From the NCBI RefSeq assembly GCF_020184175.1, contig NC_065532.1, positions 5,580,001 to 5,644,000 of the forward strand: DNA of 64,000 bases, given 5' to 3'. Shown here in pieces: positions 25,801 through 37,166 of the stretch. The position numbers and the translations under genes were made by a program. Numbering within the stretch: position 1 is the first letter of the stretch; each line of letters opens with the position of its first letter. The stretch is from Aphis gossypii (Eukaryota; Arthropoda; Insecta; Hemiptera; Aphididae). Below the pieces are notes generated by a model, which saw only the letters and a program-made list of their open reading frames with translations, made no database searches and was not told the DNA's origin.

Positions 25801-27590
25801 ATACGGTAGGTTAAAATAATTTTTATATTGTATACATCAATTATGTTATTAGTTATTAGTTATTACTATCATAAATTTACATTATGTCGTATAAATGTAT
25901 CATATTGTTATCAACTTTTAAGTCAATAATGTAGAATGTTATGAATAGGTTATGGTATAAAAATCTTAAAATTAATCTAAAAAATTGTTTGATTGTATTG
26001 TGATTATAAAATAATAATTTATGTTTTGGCGACGTGTTAAATATTTTTAATTGCTACTAAATAACCAAACTGTTGAAAGAAAAATTTGTTGTTTTTAGTT
26101 TAATATCCTGCAATTTCATAGAAATTCTTTAAAAAAAAAAATATGGTTTTTTTAAGTCACTGTATAACAAAAATAATGAGGTACCTACCATATATTAAAT
26201 TTTTTCAAGCAGTTTGAGTTTTTGACAGAGAAAAAGATATTTTCTTTGTAATATTTATCGGGTAATTTAAAATAACCTTAAGTAGCTTAAAAAATATCCA
26301 AAATATTTTGAAAATGATATTAAATAGCAATGTATCTATATTAAATAATAATCTAAATATTTGGTAAATGTTCAAGATATCAATTTCATACATATAAATA
26401 TAATGGACAAAGTATAGGGATTTCGATCATGCCTTGGAAAATTATACTCTACATAGAATCATGTGGATAATATTAAGATGTAAATGTTAATTGAATAAAA
26501 TAGTTGTTAAAACATAACAAAGTATTTGGGTAGTATTAAATTATAATAACATTGAGAATATTATCCAATTTGAGTGGAATGATTGAATAAGGATATGATC
26601 ATCGTACATATTAGACTTAATGTATAACACTATACAAGTGTAATTGGAAAACTTCAACTTTGCAACACTAAGTAGGTATCGTGATAGTGGTTTGTTCATA
26701 AACAAATAATAAAAGATGGAAAGTAGATAATCTCTCTAATGTAATATATAGGTGTTGAGTGTACATCATATCAATTAATAACAATTTATAACTATAATTA
26801 AACAAAAGTATACTATAATATTTTAATAGTTTTATTTAATACATTTATTTTTCGAAAGTGTAATTAAATACTATATGTACATATTTTTTTATTTTATTAA
26901 GGAAATTTGATAATAAAAAAAAATCAATAATAAACAAATTTAAAAAAGAATTGAACACGCATTAATTTGGTAAAGCCTACAAAAAACCTATGTCCTTGAA
27001 ATGTGTTTAAGTGTCACGGTTAAATTTGAAAGCAACACGGCATCATCTACAAAATATGATTTTAAATGGAGATTTGTAGCTTTATAAGAGTTATATTTTG
27101 AAAATGTATCTTAGATTCACCCGTCCACTGTACTTTTAAATAAAAATAAAATTATTTTAACTTTTAAGAATGTGACACGCCTGAGATATTTTACAACATT
27201 TTTATATTTAATTTATTTCCATTACCACAAGACATAACACTACGGAAATATTGTCAAGATAAGTGTTATCAAAAGTTAAAAACCATATATACCAATACTA
27301 TAATAGAATATGGTTTGTTCGTTTCTCTAGGAAAATAAAATTACATTATTTCGTGCACTGTGTAATATACATAATACAAATATATTATAATGCTGTATTA
27401 TATTTAATAAAAACTTTACCTATAATATTTTTAATGGTACAACTTTAAGCCTTTATAATCATTGATTTTATTTCACTATAAATTTATTTATATATGTTTT
27501 AATAATATAATATAAAATAGGTACATATTATATTTTATAACAGTGCAAAGAAAAAAGTGAGCAAGTATAGGTAACTATTTTACTGTACAA
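25801..27590. other. Intergenic DNA, no gene seen
   Basis: AT-rich spacer between family A ends. Minus- and plus-strand frames of about 60 codons near 26205 and 27263 are Ile/Leu/Phe/Lys-rich and look like chance in AT-rich DNA. Confidence 0.45.
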
Positions 27591-27594
27591 TTGG

Positions 27595-27800
27595 ATTCTA
27601 GTGTACTTCATTGTTGAGTACAAAGTCACTACAGTAATGGATATATTGAATTTGAATTCAAAAATAAATCATTCCATACAATAAATGGTACTGAGCGGAG
27701 ACAGACTGTCAACATATGTTACTAAATTTATTTCATCATATATTTTATATTGGTATAGTAGTTATTCTACAATAAGTAATATAATATAAATTGACAATAT
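27595..27800 (-). repeat. Family A repeat right end, inverted
   Basis: gtacttcattgttgagtaca, tgaatttgaattcaaaaata, and ggtactgagcggagacagac match the inverted right end of the long copies. The shared core is TCTGAGCGRAGACAGWCTGTC with small changes. Confidence 0.55.
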
Positions 27801-27899
27801 AGGCTTAAAATTATTCTAAATATTTTAAAAATATTATTACGTATGGTGTGTAGTTAAATATCAAAATATTATATGTATAAAGGTAGGCAAGTGGATATC

Positions 27900-28105
27900 G
27901 ATCTACTACATTAAGAGTCGATAGGTACACTATTATGGGTGTGTTAAATTTGAATTAAATGATTTATCATTGTATACGAAAAACAGTTCTGAGCGAAGAC
28001 AGTCTGTCATTTATAACAAACTATATTTCATTCTTTAATATCCATAGCTATTATTAAAGTCATTTATTTTACTTTTAATATTACAGTAGGTCGATATAAT
28101 TTATT
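27900..28105 (-). repeat. Family A repeat right end, inverted
   Basis: The segment tgggtgtgttaaatttgaat, then tgtatacgaaaaacagttct and gagcgaagacagtctgtcat, is the closest local match, in reverse complement, to the right end at 32607-32665 and 44868-44960. Confidence 0.6.
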
Positions 28106-28224
28106 CCAAAAATATTGCTTTTATTATTATTATTATTGTGGTTTTAATAATTAATACATATTTTTACTACATTACATAAACTTATATAACTCAATAAATC
28201 TTCCTCTTTTTGAAAATCGAAGCA

Positions 28225-28310
28225 TTTTTTGGTATCTCAATATGTAATAACAGAAAAAACGCTCTTATTCTAAAATCGATAAATCATCACTTCGCTCAGA
28301 ATTTAAGATT
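28225..28310 (+). repeat. Family A repeat right-end fragment
   Basis: aaatcatcacttcgctcagaat near 28283-28304 matches aacaaatcatcttcgttcagaat of the long copy. It faces the inverted copy at 27900, so two ends abut tail to tail. Confidence 0.35.
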
Positions 28311-28720
28311 TAAAGTCCCCAAAAGCTTAGTTATTTAAATTCTAATAAACAACTAAAATCTTTATCTTTATTTTGTTTAAATACTCAATTTTATTATCAA
28401 CTTAAAATTAATATAATTTTTCAATCATTTTGTTATGAGCATAAAAAAAAATTATTTTTCAATATAATATTATTCTGTTTATTCCGTTTAATAATTATAT
28501 GTAATATAACTACATCCCTTATTCAATTATTTTATTCTTAGAAATGTTAAACTACATTCGTTTGTACTGTTCAATCTAATCGTCAATACAAACTTATGAA
28601 GAGGACATATTTTTATTTATCAATAGCTGAATAAACCTAAGTTGGGACGTTGTTAGTATAGTTCCAATATATTATAATATTTTATATACGACATTTTGAA
28701 TTTATTTCTATCGTATCTAG
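28311..28720. other. Intergenic DNA, no gene seen
   Basis: AT-rich; no supported feature. Confidence 0.5.
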
Positions 28721-28733
28721 TATTGACCCGCCA

Positions 28734-28763
28734 TGACGTCATTGCAGTTTCATCGTTGCAACG
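28734..28763. promoter_or_regulatory. CRE palindrome and second palindrome, possible regulatory site
   Basis: TGACGTCA (28734-28741), the full CREB/ATF site, lies 12 bases from the perfect 10-bp palindrome CGTTGCAACG (28754-28763). Both sit in a small GC-richer patch. A tatatata-type sequence follows at about 28788-28796. Function is inferred. Confidence 0.35.
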
Positions 28764-29699
28764 AACTCCATAAATTACACACATTTGTATATATACATTA
28801 TATTTAAACGTCGAACATGTATAAATGAACTGCGAAATGTATTTTGTATCTAAATGTTCATTGTCAGAACCAAGAACTCAATTTAAAAACTATAAGACAC
28901 TATCGCCGTTGTCGTGTTTTTCGTTTACAAACGATGTTCACAGAAAACAATGAGAATTTTGTCATTTTACAGAAAAAAATACATTTTATACGGAATCGGT
29001 CGTATTCGTGCATTCCTTGCATGGATTAAATTACACGATGGTAGGAATATAGTGTTAGGACGCCATATACAGATCAACGGCAACTTTACCAAACGGAAAC
29101 TCTATAAAATGTATTTCATTGTTATTGAAATATATTTGCAGGGTGATTCTATGAGACACACATTACTTCGAAAACAATATTAAAGTTTTAGAAATAATTT
29201 TTTACACAATTTTCAGTCATTGAGAAACAACATTTTTGTAAAAATCATGTACTTATATATTGCTAGTTTTTTTTTGAATGATACACTTTTTACATTTTCA
29301 ATTTATATGCATGAGAATATTAATATTTCTATGCATCAAATCAAATTTTTAATCAGTATACCAACTTAATTTATTATAATTATAACGTATACGTTATTTC
29401 TAATTACAAGTACAACATTTAGTACCGCTTTTAAGTGTATATATTTATAAATTTATAATATAGATAAAAGGAGTAGTGGACTGACCTTTATGTGTGGTAC
29501 TTATGTGCTTTTCCACTCAGCTCATCGAAACTTTTAAGTTTAAACATTTGTAATTATCTAATTAAAATTTGGTGTTCATTTTAAATATACTTCAAGAAAT
29601 ATTAAGTTTCGGAATATGGGGCTAAAAATGTAGTTTATGATTCAAAAAAGTAAAAAAATAAAAAATAAATATTAAAAACCGTATATTGTTATCAAACAT
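28764..29699. other. Non-coding or unrecognised sequence downstream of the CRE
   Basis: The part 28840-29180 has higher GC than its surroundings and two overlapping plus-strand frames of 61 and 89 codons. Neither resembles a protein known to me, and they overlap out of frame, so neither is called a gene. The remainder is AT-rich. Confidence 0.35.
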
Positions 29700-29774
29700 A
29701 TTTTTTTTAAACGTTAGGAGTCGTGTAAAAAAAATATTTTCGACCATCTTCAACCAAATTAATAAGTTTTCGAT

Positions 29775-29799
29775 AAAAAAAAAAAAAAAAAAAAAAAAA
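29775..29799. repeat. Uninterrupted 25-base A run
   Basis: The longest homopolymer in the window. It could be the tail of an old retroposed sequence to its left, but no duplication flanks it clearly. Confidence 0.8.
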
Positions 29800-30066
29800 C
29801 AATCGCCCTAGCTGTGTATAATTATTAATTACATAACAATAATTCGTTTGGAGTTTAAGCCCGAAACCACGCAAGTACAACACACGTAGTATTTGGGTTT
29901 TATTATTGGCTTTACATTTATTTCGGTTGCGGTTATTTTGCGGCAATCGCTTTGGAAACACGCTAAAGTCGGGCTAGCTGTACCTATCCGGTGTGCGGAG
30001 TTTTGAAATTACGGCGATTAGTCCTCGATATACATATATATAATGCGTAGCATGCACGGGATTCCT

Positions 30067-30075
30067 TATAAATAG
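30067..30075 (+). promoter_or_regulatory. Candidate TATA box in the second GC island
   Basis: TATAAATAG on the plus strand, with a plausible start zone 25-35 bases downstream (gatagaagctcttctgc). No transcript evidence. Confidence 0.3.
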
Positions 30076-30450
30076 TTGAAATCCCGATAGAAGCTCTTCT
30101 GCGGGGAATTTAATGGAATTGTTTGCGTACTACGCCCGTCGACAATAATAATATAATAAGGAAAGCACGTTTTCGCTATCGCTACCACCGCCGTGCTCTT
30201 TCGGCCTACCTTGCGTCGTTTCCTTCCTGCTTTCGACGGTCATCGCAGCCATGCGTTCCATCTACCGGTCGCGTCACGGTAATCCGACTCTATCTGCACC
30301 GAGCTTCGACCGTGGTGTATATACGCGTGCTTAAATTATTATATTATAATTATTATCATAATACCGACGGGGGCAAATCATCTACTTGTAATAGTCGGCC
30401 GATGGTGGTGGGTATCGTTATAAATTTATAATATATTATTCTACCGTACA

Positions 30451-31793
30451 CAAAACCCTTTTGCGTTCATTTTACCACCGATTATCATTATATAGTATAT
30501 ATAATATGGATATATATATATATATATAATATAATATAATATATACACATTAATACATTATGGTCTTTTAATTTTCGCACAGCAAAAATAGTGAGGATTA
30601 TGTCGGTTCTAACAGGGACTTTTGTTATATGAAATTTGAAAGACGGTATCATTAAACCACTCATCTTCTATGTAATAAACAAACAATACGGTATTATGAT
30701 AAACAACTTCAACTAGTATCCTTATAATAATTTGTTTGAGTATTTACCGTATTAAATGAAAAACGATGAAATTTAATTAGGTATACATTTTTAATACCAT
30801 ATCCAAAAGCAGAACATTTTTCTGAAGATATATTATAATAATTCAATACCGAAACCAGTTGGTAGTTAATTAATTATAAACTTATAAATTATAAATATAT
30901 AAAGTTGTGTATATAAATGGAGTATAGTCACTATATGTACTGACTAGTGTGAACAATACTTTATATTTTATAGGATAGGTTTACTCTTATAATATATTAT
31001 ATATTATTTCAATAAATTGTCCATTCCACTAGTTAGGTTAGTTTAGAAAAAAGTTAAATATATATATATATATCAATAAAAATAGTAAAAATATCATTAT
31101 TTCTTCAAAATTGTTGTTTTATAACGACTTAATAAAGTTCTTATAAAAAATAAATATTTCAGTCATTTGAAATAATGAATATCTCGTGCGAAATGTACTC
31201 AGTTTAATATAATGTGGGTATATAATATAATCTGATCCTTAATAAATAATAATATTTCAGCTATACTTCTTTTGCATAATTTTTACCCTCTTCCCCACCA
31301 CCATACATACACATACACACACGCACACACAAGTGTTTCCTGTTAGCTGCCATTAACGTCGATCATGTATTATAGTATGCGCATTTATACACAAAACGAA
31401 CTGTGGTTTCCTATAAACGTTATTGATGACAAAACAATGACACGACGATATAAAATGTAAATTAGTTTACAGTCGAATTCCGGACCACTCGGTGACGGCG
31501 GTGTCATTTGTCTATGTGCCGCGACAACCGTTAAAACGCGCAGTCACTGCCAACGGCCAACGCAATATACATTGACACATTGTACATGGCAGTGGTAGGT
31601 AACATAATAAAAATACATACAATTTAACTGCAGCGTAGTGAGCAGCGCTCGAATTTTAAACAATTAAATGGAAGAGCTTATCAAACCAACGATTTGAAAA
31701 TTACGTATCATGTGTAAAATAATTTAACACAGACTGGTTGGGAGGGGTGAGGGAAATTTTTCTCCATACCCCTCAGGCATCAATAAGTTTTTA
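30451..31793. other. Intergenic DNA with TA microsatellite, no gene seen
   Basis: A TA/TAATA microsatellite occupies about 30491-30545. A short CpG-rich patch at 31480-31570 (gtgacggcggtgtc, gccgcgacaaccg, acgcgcagtcac) may be regulatory. A small hairpin with gaggggt/acccctc arms lies at 31742-31774, beside the family A copy. Confidence 0.45.
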
Positions 31794-32665
31794 GATTCTG
31801 AGCGGAGTGATGAATGTATTGATTTTACAATGATTTATGTTTTTTTTTTTTGTGTGTCTGTGTACAGCATAACTAGTCGAAATAATGCTTCAATTTCAAA
31901 CTTCGAGGGTGGTTTCTGATGGAAAAGTGAATATCCTTGGTGCATTATAGAGGTAAAAAGTAAACATTTCCCAATAGTTTTCAAAAAAATCGAGAAAAAC
32001 AAAAAAAAAATGACGGAAAAATGGGAATTTTTACGCAAAACCAGTTTTCGACCGAATCGATTTTTTTATATGGTTGTAATTCAAAAACTAATCACTGTAA
32101 ATACTTGAAATTTCCATCAAATGTTTATGTTAGTGTTATCTATATACAATTAAATTTTCAAAAATTTTTGACTTTTTTTGAGTTATTTATAGACCACTGA
32201 AATTTTCGATTTCTATGCGAATTTTTTTTTGAAGTGACGGTAAAAAAATTTTGGATGACCAAAAAAACTTAAAAATTTAATACAAGGTTCCTCATATGTT
32301 ATTCTTATAGTGATTAAAAAATTATAAGAATATATAGTCACAATTTTTTTTTATTAGTATTTGAAGTTCAAATTTTGACAAAAATTCGTCAAAATTATGA
32401 ATATTTGCAAATTATTTTGTAGGTATAATTCATAAAAATGTTTGTATAGGTAGCTAAGAGTTGAAAATTTAATACAAGATTTTTCATAAGTTTAGCTTAC
32501 AATAATTATAAAAGAACTTAAATTTTGGTGTATTCAGGCTATTACAACATAAACCACCTTTTTCACCAACAACTGGAAATTATATCCTAGGCTAACAAAT
32601 CATCTTCGTTCAGAATCGTTTTTCGTATACAATGATACCTATCATTGCATTCAAATTTAACCTAC
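31794..32665 (+). repeat. Family A interspersed repeat, best preserved full-length copy
   Basis: The left end gattctgagcg (31794-31804) and right end cgttcagaatc (32607-32617) are inverted repeats matching at 10 of 11 positions. The right end continues with gtttttcgtatacaatgata. Interior words recur in the copies at 1, 17235, 44563 and 53740. No frame encodes a protein; it is probably a non-autonomous element of roughly 0.9 kb. Confidence 0.7.
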
Positions 32666-33785
32666 CCTAGTCCGAGGTCCACCCCACCCCCTAATGTACA
32701 GCAGAACGGTACTCACTTGCCAGCTTTTTTTTTTTGAATACTAAATTTCTAATTTTTTTTATCTATATAATATTATATACCACACCACATAGTGAAATCA
32801 CTCATTTAATGAACTACCGGACGTCTAGATTGTGGATTTTGACGAAAATACATACATTTTATGAAATCGGCAATGTATATTGTACACTTTCTGTTATTTA
32901 ACAATTAATTATATTTTATTTTTATTTTTAACAAACAATGCTTCTCTATATAAATTAAGATAATAATGTTATATTCGTATTCTATATTACATATGAGAGG
33001 TATTAAATTAAATTTCGGTTATTTTCAGATCTGATATCAAACGAATGTTTTCTTGTCGGATACCTAAATTACTCCTAAGTAATAAGTTATTCAACAAATA
33101 ACATTTAGTGAGTGCTTATATCTGTTATTTAAGTGACGTAGGTACTTGTGTATGTAGTTTGTACGTGGATTTATTATTTTACATAACTATTTTAAATAAA
33201 AATTATAGAAAGGATTTTATTAAAAGATAAACTTAAAAAAAGCTTACTAGTTGTGCTCAGTTACTGATAACTGATGAAATATTATAAATATTAACACGCT
33301 TATTATAATATATTCATAAAAAAAAAAACTACAAATTGTAATGTCACTTACTATTATTTATTCAAATAGCAGTAATAAGAAAGGTCAACGACGAAAACTA
33401 AATCATTTACAATCTACATACAATGTATTGAGTATTGCAGAGAAAAAGTATTTAATACACAAACAAATTTTCCTGATGACAACAAGAAAAATTAATTTCA
33501 TATTTTAGCTTATATTAATTATTTTAGACATTCTCGTATACAATATGAAATGCATATTTTTCTATTATTTAAGATACCTAATATAAGGAGAATATTAGCA
33601 TCATATTTCGAGTTTTTCATCATAAAAATCCGGACTACCTCATGAATTACATTTATTAATTTTTTTTTTGTCCACGCCACAAATCTCTTGTATGGAATCG
33701 TGTTTGTTGGAACCATATTTTGACGGAAAAATAATTCATTAGGTTTTTTTTCCGAAAAAATATTTTGACAAAATGCAGCCTTCCC
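32666..33785. other. Intergenic DNA, no gene seen
   Basis: Begins with a GC-richer tail (ctagtccgaggtccacccca) that may belong to the repeat or to an older insertion. The rest is AT-rich. Confidence 0.45.
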
Positions 33786-33789
33786 TCAG

Positions 33790-33923
33790 ACCCGTAGCCA
33801 GACCAAATTTTCAGGAGGGGCAAAGTTAACTTTTTTGGGAGGCATTATATAAAAAAACAATGTCTTTCTAATATTTTTATAATTTTTAGGGGAGCAACGC
33901 CCCTTCCCCCCGTGGCTACAGGC
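33790..33923. mobile_element. Small terminal-inverted-repeat element (MITE-like)
   Basis: The left end cccgtagccag and right end cgtggctacagg are inverted repeats (CCYGTAGCCA). Subterminal G-rich and C-rich tracts, caggaggggc and gccccttccccccg, also pair. The interior is AT-rich and too short to code. This end structure is common in small insect DNA elements. No target duplication was found. Confidence 0.55.
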
Positions 33924-34129
33924 GGCAACCTTATCATTTCATATTTATTTTCTTAAATAAAAATTTTACAAAGCTTTTGACTTTAATATTAATATACACA
34001 ATTATTATGTTGGTACTATTTTTTATATTTTTTAAATCAATTTAAATGTTTGGTGCGTTGCGAAGATTTTTTTGAAAAAATCAAAAAAAGAATCAAATTA
34101 GAACTAGACATGCAGTTAATGTGAATTAT
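33924..34129. other. Spacer or unrecognisable start of the integrase fossil
   Basis: AT-rich sequence immediately before the readable integrase remains. It may be decayed coding sequence of the same gene. Confidence 0.3.
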
Positions 34130-35300
34130 GAAATGCGTTGCATAATTCGTATTATGTTCCAAGACCAACAATCGAGATATTTTTAACAGTATCTGAAATA
34201 ACTGAAATGTGTGTTTGTAAAAAACCTATGAACAGAAATCTTCTAATAAAATCTATTACAACTACAGATTTCAATGAAAAAGCATAGACATAATGGATTT
34301 TCAGTTGGTATCGGATAGAAAATTTAAATGAGTATGTACTAAAATACCAAGACCATGCAATTAAATTTGTAATTCTTAAATTATTAGAGAGTTAAAGATC
34401 AATTAAAATTGCTATATAATTATTATCAATATTATTTAAATTTAGTGATTCAAAAATATTACAAAATGACGTGAGCTTAAATTTGTAAATTCTGTAATCT
34501 AAAAACTTAGACCTTTGACCAAAATGTATTATTGTGAATGGTTGTCCTAGATAGTAGTAGATACCCTCGAAGACAGGGAAGTATTGAGAAGTCTAACCAG
34601 AATGTAAAATATATGTCACAAGCATGTATGATTAATAGTAAATCCGAAAAAATAAGTATTGGATTAAATTTTGATCCAATTTCAAAAAAATAGTTAATTT
34701 CATCAAATAATTGGACGTAGTCCTAATAATTCTTTAGTTGAAAACCACACAAAAATTGGACTAAATCCATCAACTTTTCCATCTAATCTATTAGTTCAGA
34801 CAATAAAATAACGTATATTTAAAATATATATCTCAGATAAAGAAAATTTAAAAACCACTCAATTGCCTGCATTTGTAAAGTCTAAGTTAATTTTCTATTA
34901 TTAGATATTGCTAAAAAGAATTAAATTATTTGCCAATTATGTGATCCAAGTTAAAAAAAAAAAATGCAAATTCAACGTAAACATGGACACGAAGGAAAAT
35001 TATAGTTTTTGAGAAAATGATCAAGGTAGATAATAGAATATGATTTATTATACCTAATGTATTTTTTAGATTCTAATTAAAATTTATTTTTAATAGGAAA
35101 ACCAAAAAAAAAAAACAGACTGTTTTTAAATTAATTAATATGTAGTATTAGGAGTACCAAAAGTTGATAAGGGACCTGCAGATCTGCCAAACATAATTTG
35201 TGTAATCTTGGAAAAATATCGGATTGCATAAACTTGGAACAAAGTGTGTGTTACTTAAACTTAAGGGATGATTCAGCAGTGAATGTTTGAAAAAATATTA
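34130..35300 (+). pseudogene. Decayed KRBA2/SCAND3-like integrase gene (transposon-derived)
   Basis: Protein-like blocks appear in the right order but in different frames. The first is open from 34132 to 34260 and includes CVCKKPMNRNLLIKSIT. A one-base shift then gives TTDFNEKA, two stops, and LKYQDHAIKFVILKLLES (about 34340-34393). Next come RYPRRQGSIEKSNQNVKY (from 34559), FHQIIGRSPNNSLVENHTKI after a stop (from 34698), VPKVDKGPADLPNIICVILE (from 35154), and LHKLGTKCVLLK (from about 35224). In KRBA2/SCAND3-type integrases the matching segments are the CxxC/KPI region, YQDHLTKFVVLRPL, PRHPQSQGSVER, GRSPYNALFG and VP.VDRG. The gene is dead, with at least four frameshifts and many stops. Identification is from memory of the family. 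Confidence 0.75.
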
Positions 35301-35783
35301 ACAACTCAATTTTTCAGCACAGATCAATTTGATAAAAACAGTAGACTATCAGTTCATGAAGTGGTTGAAAAAAATTCAAAAAGCAAACATTTTTATTTTG
35401 CTTATATTAGAAAAAAATTCTTTGTCGAACAATAATAAATGAGCATGTTTTAAAAATTACAAGCTATGTAACAGCCGATGCCATAATCAATCATCGTAAA
35501 AAATTTAAAGTTGATAACTTAAATTAAATTTTTCATTATCAGCATTAGTTATTATCAAATTATTATTTACTTTTATCAATCACATTAATTATACATAATA
35601 TATTAATATGTATGGTTTATTAAAAATTAAAAATATTATATAATTTATCGTTGTAATTTTGTTCATAAGACAATCAAGAAAAGTGTATAATTTATAATAT
35701 TTATATTTTATTATAAAATTACTTATAATAATCACGCAAAGTATACAATACAGATAATAGATATTATCCATTTTATGAAATGT
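35301..35783. other. Spacer between two mobile-element fossils
   Basis: AT-rich. The first 150 bases may hold the decayed C-terminus of the integrase gene. No other feature is seen. Confidence 0.35.
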
Positions 35784-36249
35784 ATATCCATATAATGTGA
35801 ATGGCTGTGAAACCTGGTCAGTAACTAAAGGAGATGAAGAAAAGTTAAACATATTTGAAAGAGAAGTACTACGTCGAATCTATGGCCCTGTTATTGAGAA
35901 TTATGGTGAATATAGAAGAAGAACTAACCAAGAAATATACCAAATGTTTAATAAACCCATCATAAGTTCGTATCTAAAAAGTAAGAGGTTAGAATGGGTG
36001 GGCCATATTTGGAGATCGGAAGGTATTGCAAAAAACCTATTCACTGGAAGACTAAATGGTAAAAGACCTTGGGGTCGACCAAGACAAAGATGGGCAGATA
36101 GAGTGAAAACGGATCTCACGGAAATCTCAGAAAAATTAATAAGGATTGAAGATAGCGGAGACAGAGATAGATGGAAAGATGTGGTTAAGGCAGTGAAGGT
36201 CCTAAATGGAATGAAAAAACTTGAAAGAAGAAGAAGATATCCATTTAAT
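35784..36249 (+). mobile_element. 5'-truncated non-LTR retrotransposon fragment (endonuclease-reverse transcriptase C-terminus) with target duplication
   Basis: The inserted part is 35797-36236. Its single open frame starts inside the protein at NGCETWSVTKGDEEKLNIFE and runs through VLRRIYGP, LEWVGHIWR, GRPRQRWADRVKTDL and DRDRWKDVVKAVKVLNGM. This is the standard C-terminus of insect endonuclease-reverse transcriptase polyproteins. It ends in a GAA-rich tail (gaaagaagaagaag). The flanks atatccatataat (35784-35796) and atatccatttaat (36237-36249) match at 12 of 13 positions and are read as the target-site duplication. The frame has no stops and runs on into host sequence. It is a dead-on-arrival insertion and looks young compared with the other fossils. 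Confidence 0.88.
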
Positions 36250-37160
36250 ATATTTTCATCAAAATTTACGATCTCGACGAATTTCAGTATCTAGACATCC
36301 AGTTCATGAAATGAGCGATTTCATCATATATGGATGAGACATATTTATGTAAGTACTATGAATTAAAAATATGATTATATTAATCAGTATAAGTGTGAGC
36401 ATATTCACCTAATCATTTATCTATTACATTTAGTTGTCACTTAAAAAATCTATTTTATTATATAAATAAAATAACCCATCAATCAAATTAAATAAAAAAA
36501 AAAAAATTATCAACACTTGTATTCTTTTATACTTGATTAGTATAATGAAAAATAGTTAATAACAAAGTTAATAATTATTGTATTCTTTATTTAAAAGAAA
36601 TCAAATTTTTGATAAGTACCTATATCGTATTCAGTAGATTTAACCTAACCTAACCTTATTGCGTTTGGCGATCGAGAGACAGGAAAATCGTTTGACGGAC
36701 GGAGTGGGCCGCCATAACCAATGTGACTATATGACTATATAAAACGGTAGAAGCCGTACAGATGTGTAATCAAATATACTTACTGGCATAAACTAAAATC
36801 ATATATATTAAAAATGACAAAATGTATTACATTACATGGCAATGTCATTGACAAAAATTTAAAGTCAAATTTGATGAAAAATAAATTCGGCATAAGCTAG
36901 ATTGTGTCTTCATGACTTCATCACATTTCAGTAAAAACTATTAGTTGAAGTACGCAAAAAAATATTATGATAGAGAATCTCAACCCCCCCCCCCCCCAAA
37001 AAAAAAAAAAATTGAATACTGTACACAATATACAATTAATTAACTGAGGTGTTGTGAATATGCCCTACAAGTATTATACCTACTGACAAGATTATAACAA
37101 GACCATTCCATGGTATACTACTCAACAGTCATAAACTTATTACGCTGCTGAATGATCTAA
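36250..37160. other. Intergenic DNA with CCTAA units and a C14A14 tract
   Basis: taacctaacctaacctt near 36640-36656 holds three units of the insect telomeric repeat complement CCTAA. It is followed by a short GC-richer patch to about 36760. An uninterrupted run of 14 C then 14 A occupies 36984-37011. No gene is seen. Confidence 0.5.
36984..37011. repeat. C14A14 homopolymer junction
   Basis: Fourteen C (36984-36997) directly followed by fourteen A (36998-37011). Such runs are prone to sequencing and assembly errors. Confidence 0.85.
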
Positions 37161-37166
37161 ACCGTG

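Larger units (their letters stand above)
29700..30450. promoter_or_regulatory. Second GC-rich island (possible promoter region)
   Basis: A CpG-containing island (gcgtcgtttccttcc, ccgtcgacaata, accggtcgcgtcacgg) in AT-rich DNA, with TATAAATAG (30067-30075) and a following pyrimidine-rich stretch. The plus-strand frame across it lacks an ATG and has Arg/Ser/Tyr-rich, protein-unlike content. It starts with a 25-base A run (29775-29799) that could be a retroposon tail or a simple repeat. Confidence 0.4.

Noticed and set aside
28844..29183. Two overlapping plus-strand frames after the CRE site
   Set aside because: They overlap in different frames, match no family I recognise and could not both be coding. 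The sequence is left as unexplained.
30123..30431. 102-codon plus-strand frame in the second GC island
   Set aside because: It starts at TTG rather than ATG and its translation resembles no protein family.
35797..36294. A 165-codon frame that could be called a protein-coding gene
   Set aside because: It begins inside a reverse transcriptase polyprotein and its last residues come from flanking host DNA beyond the duplicated target site. It is annotated as a mobile-element fragment.
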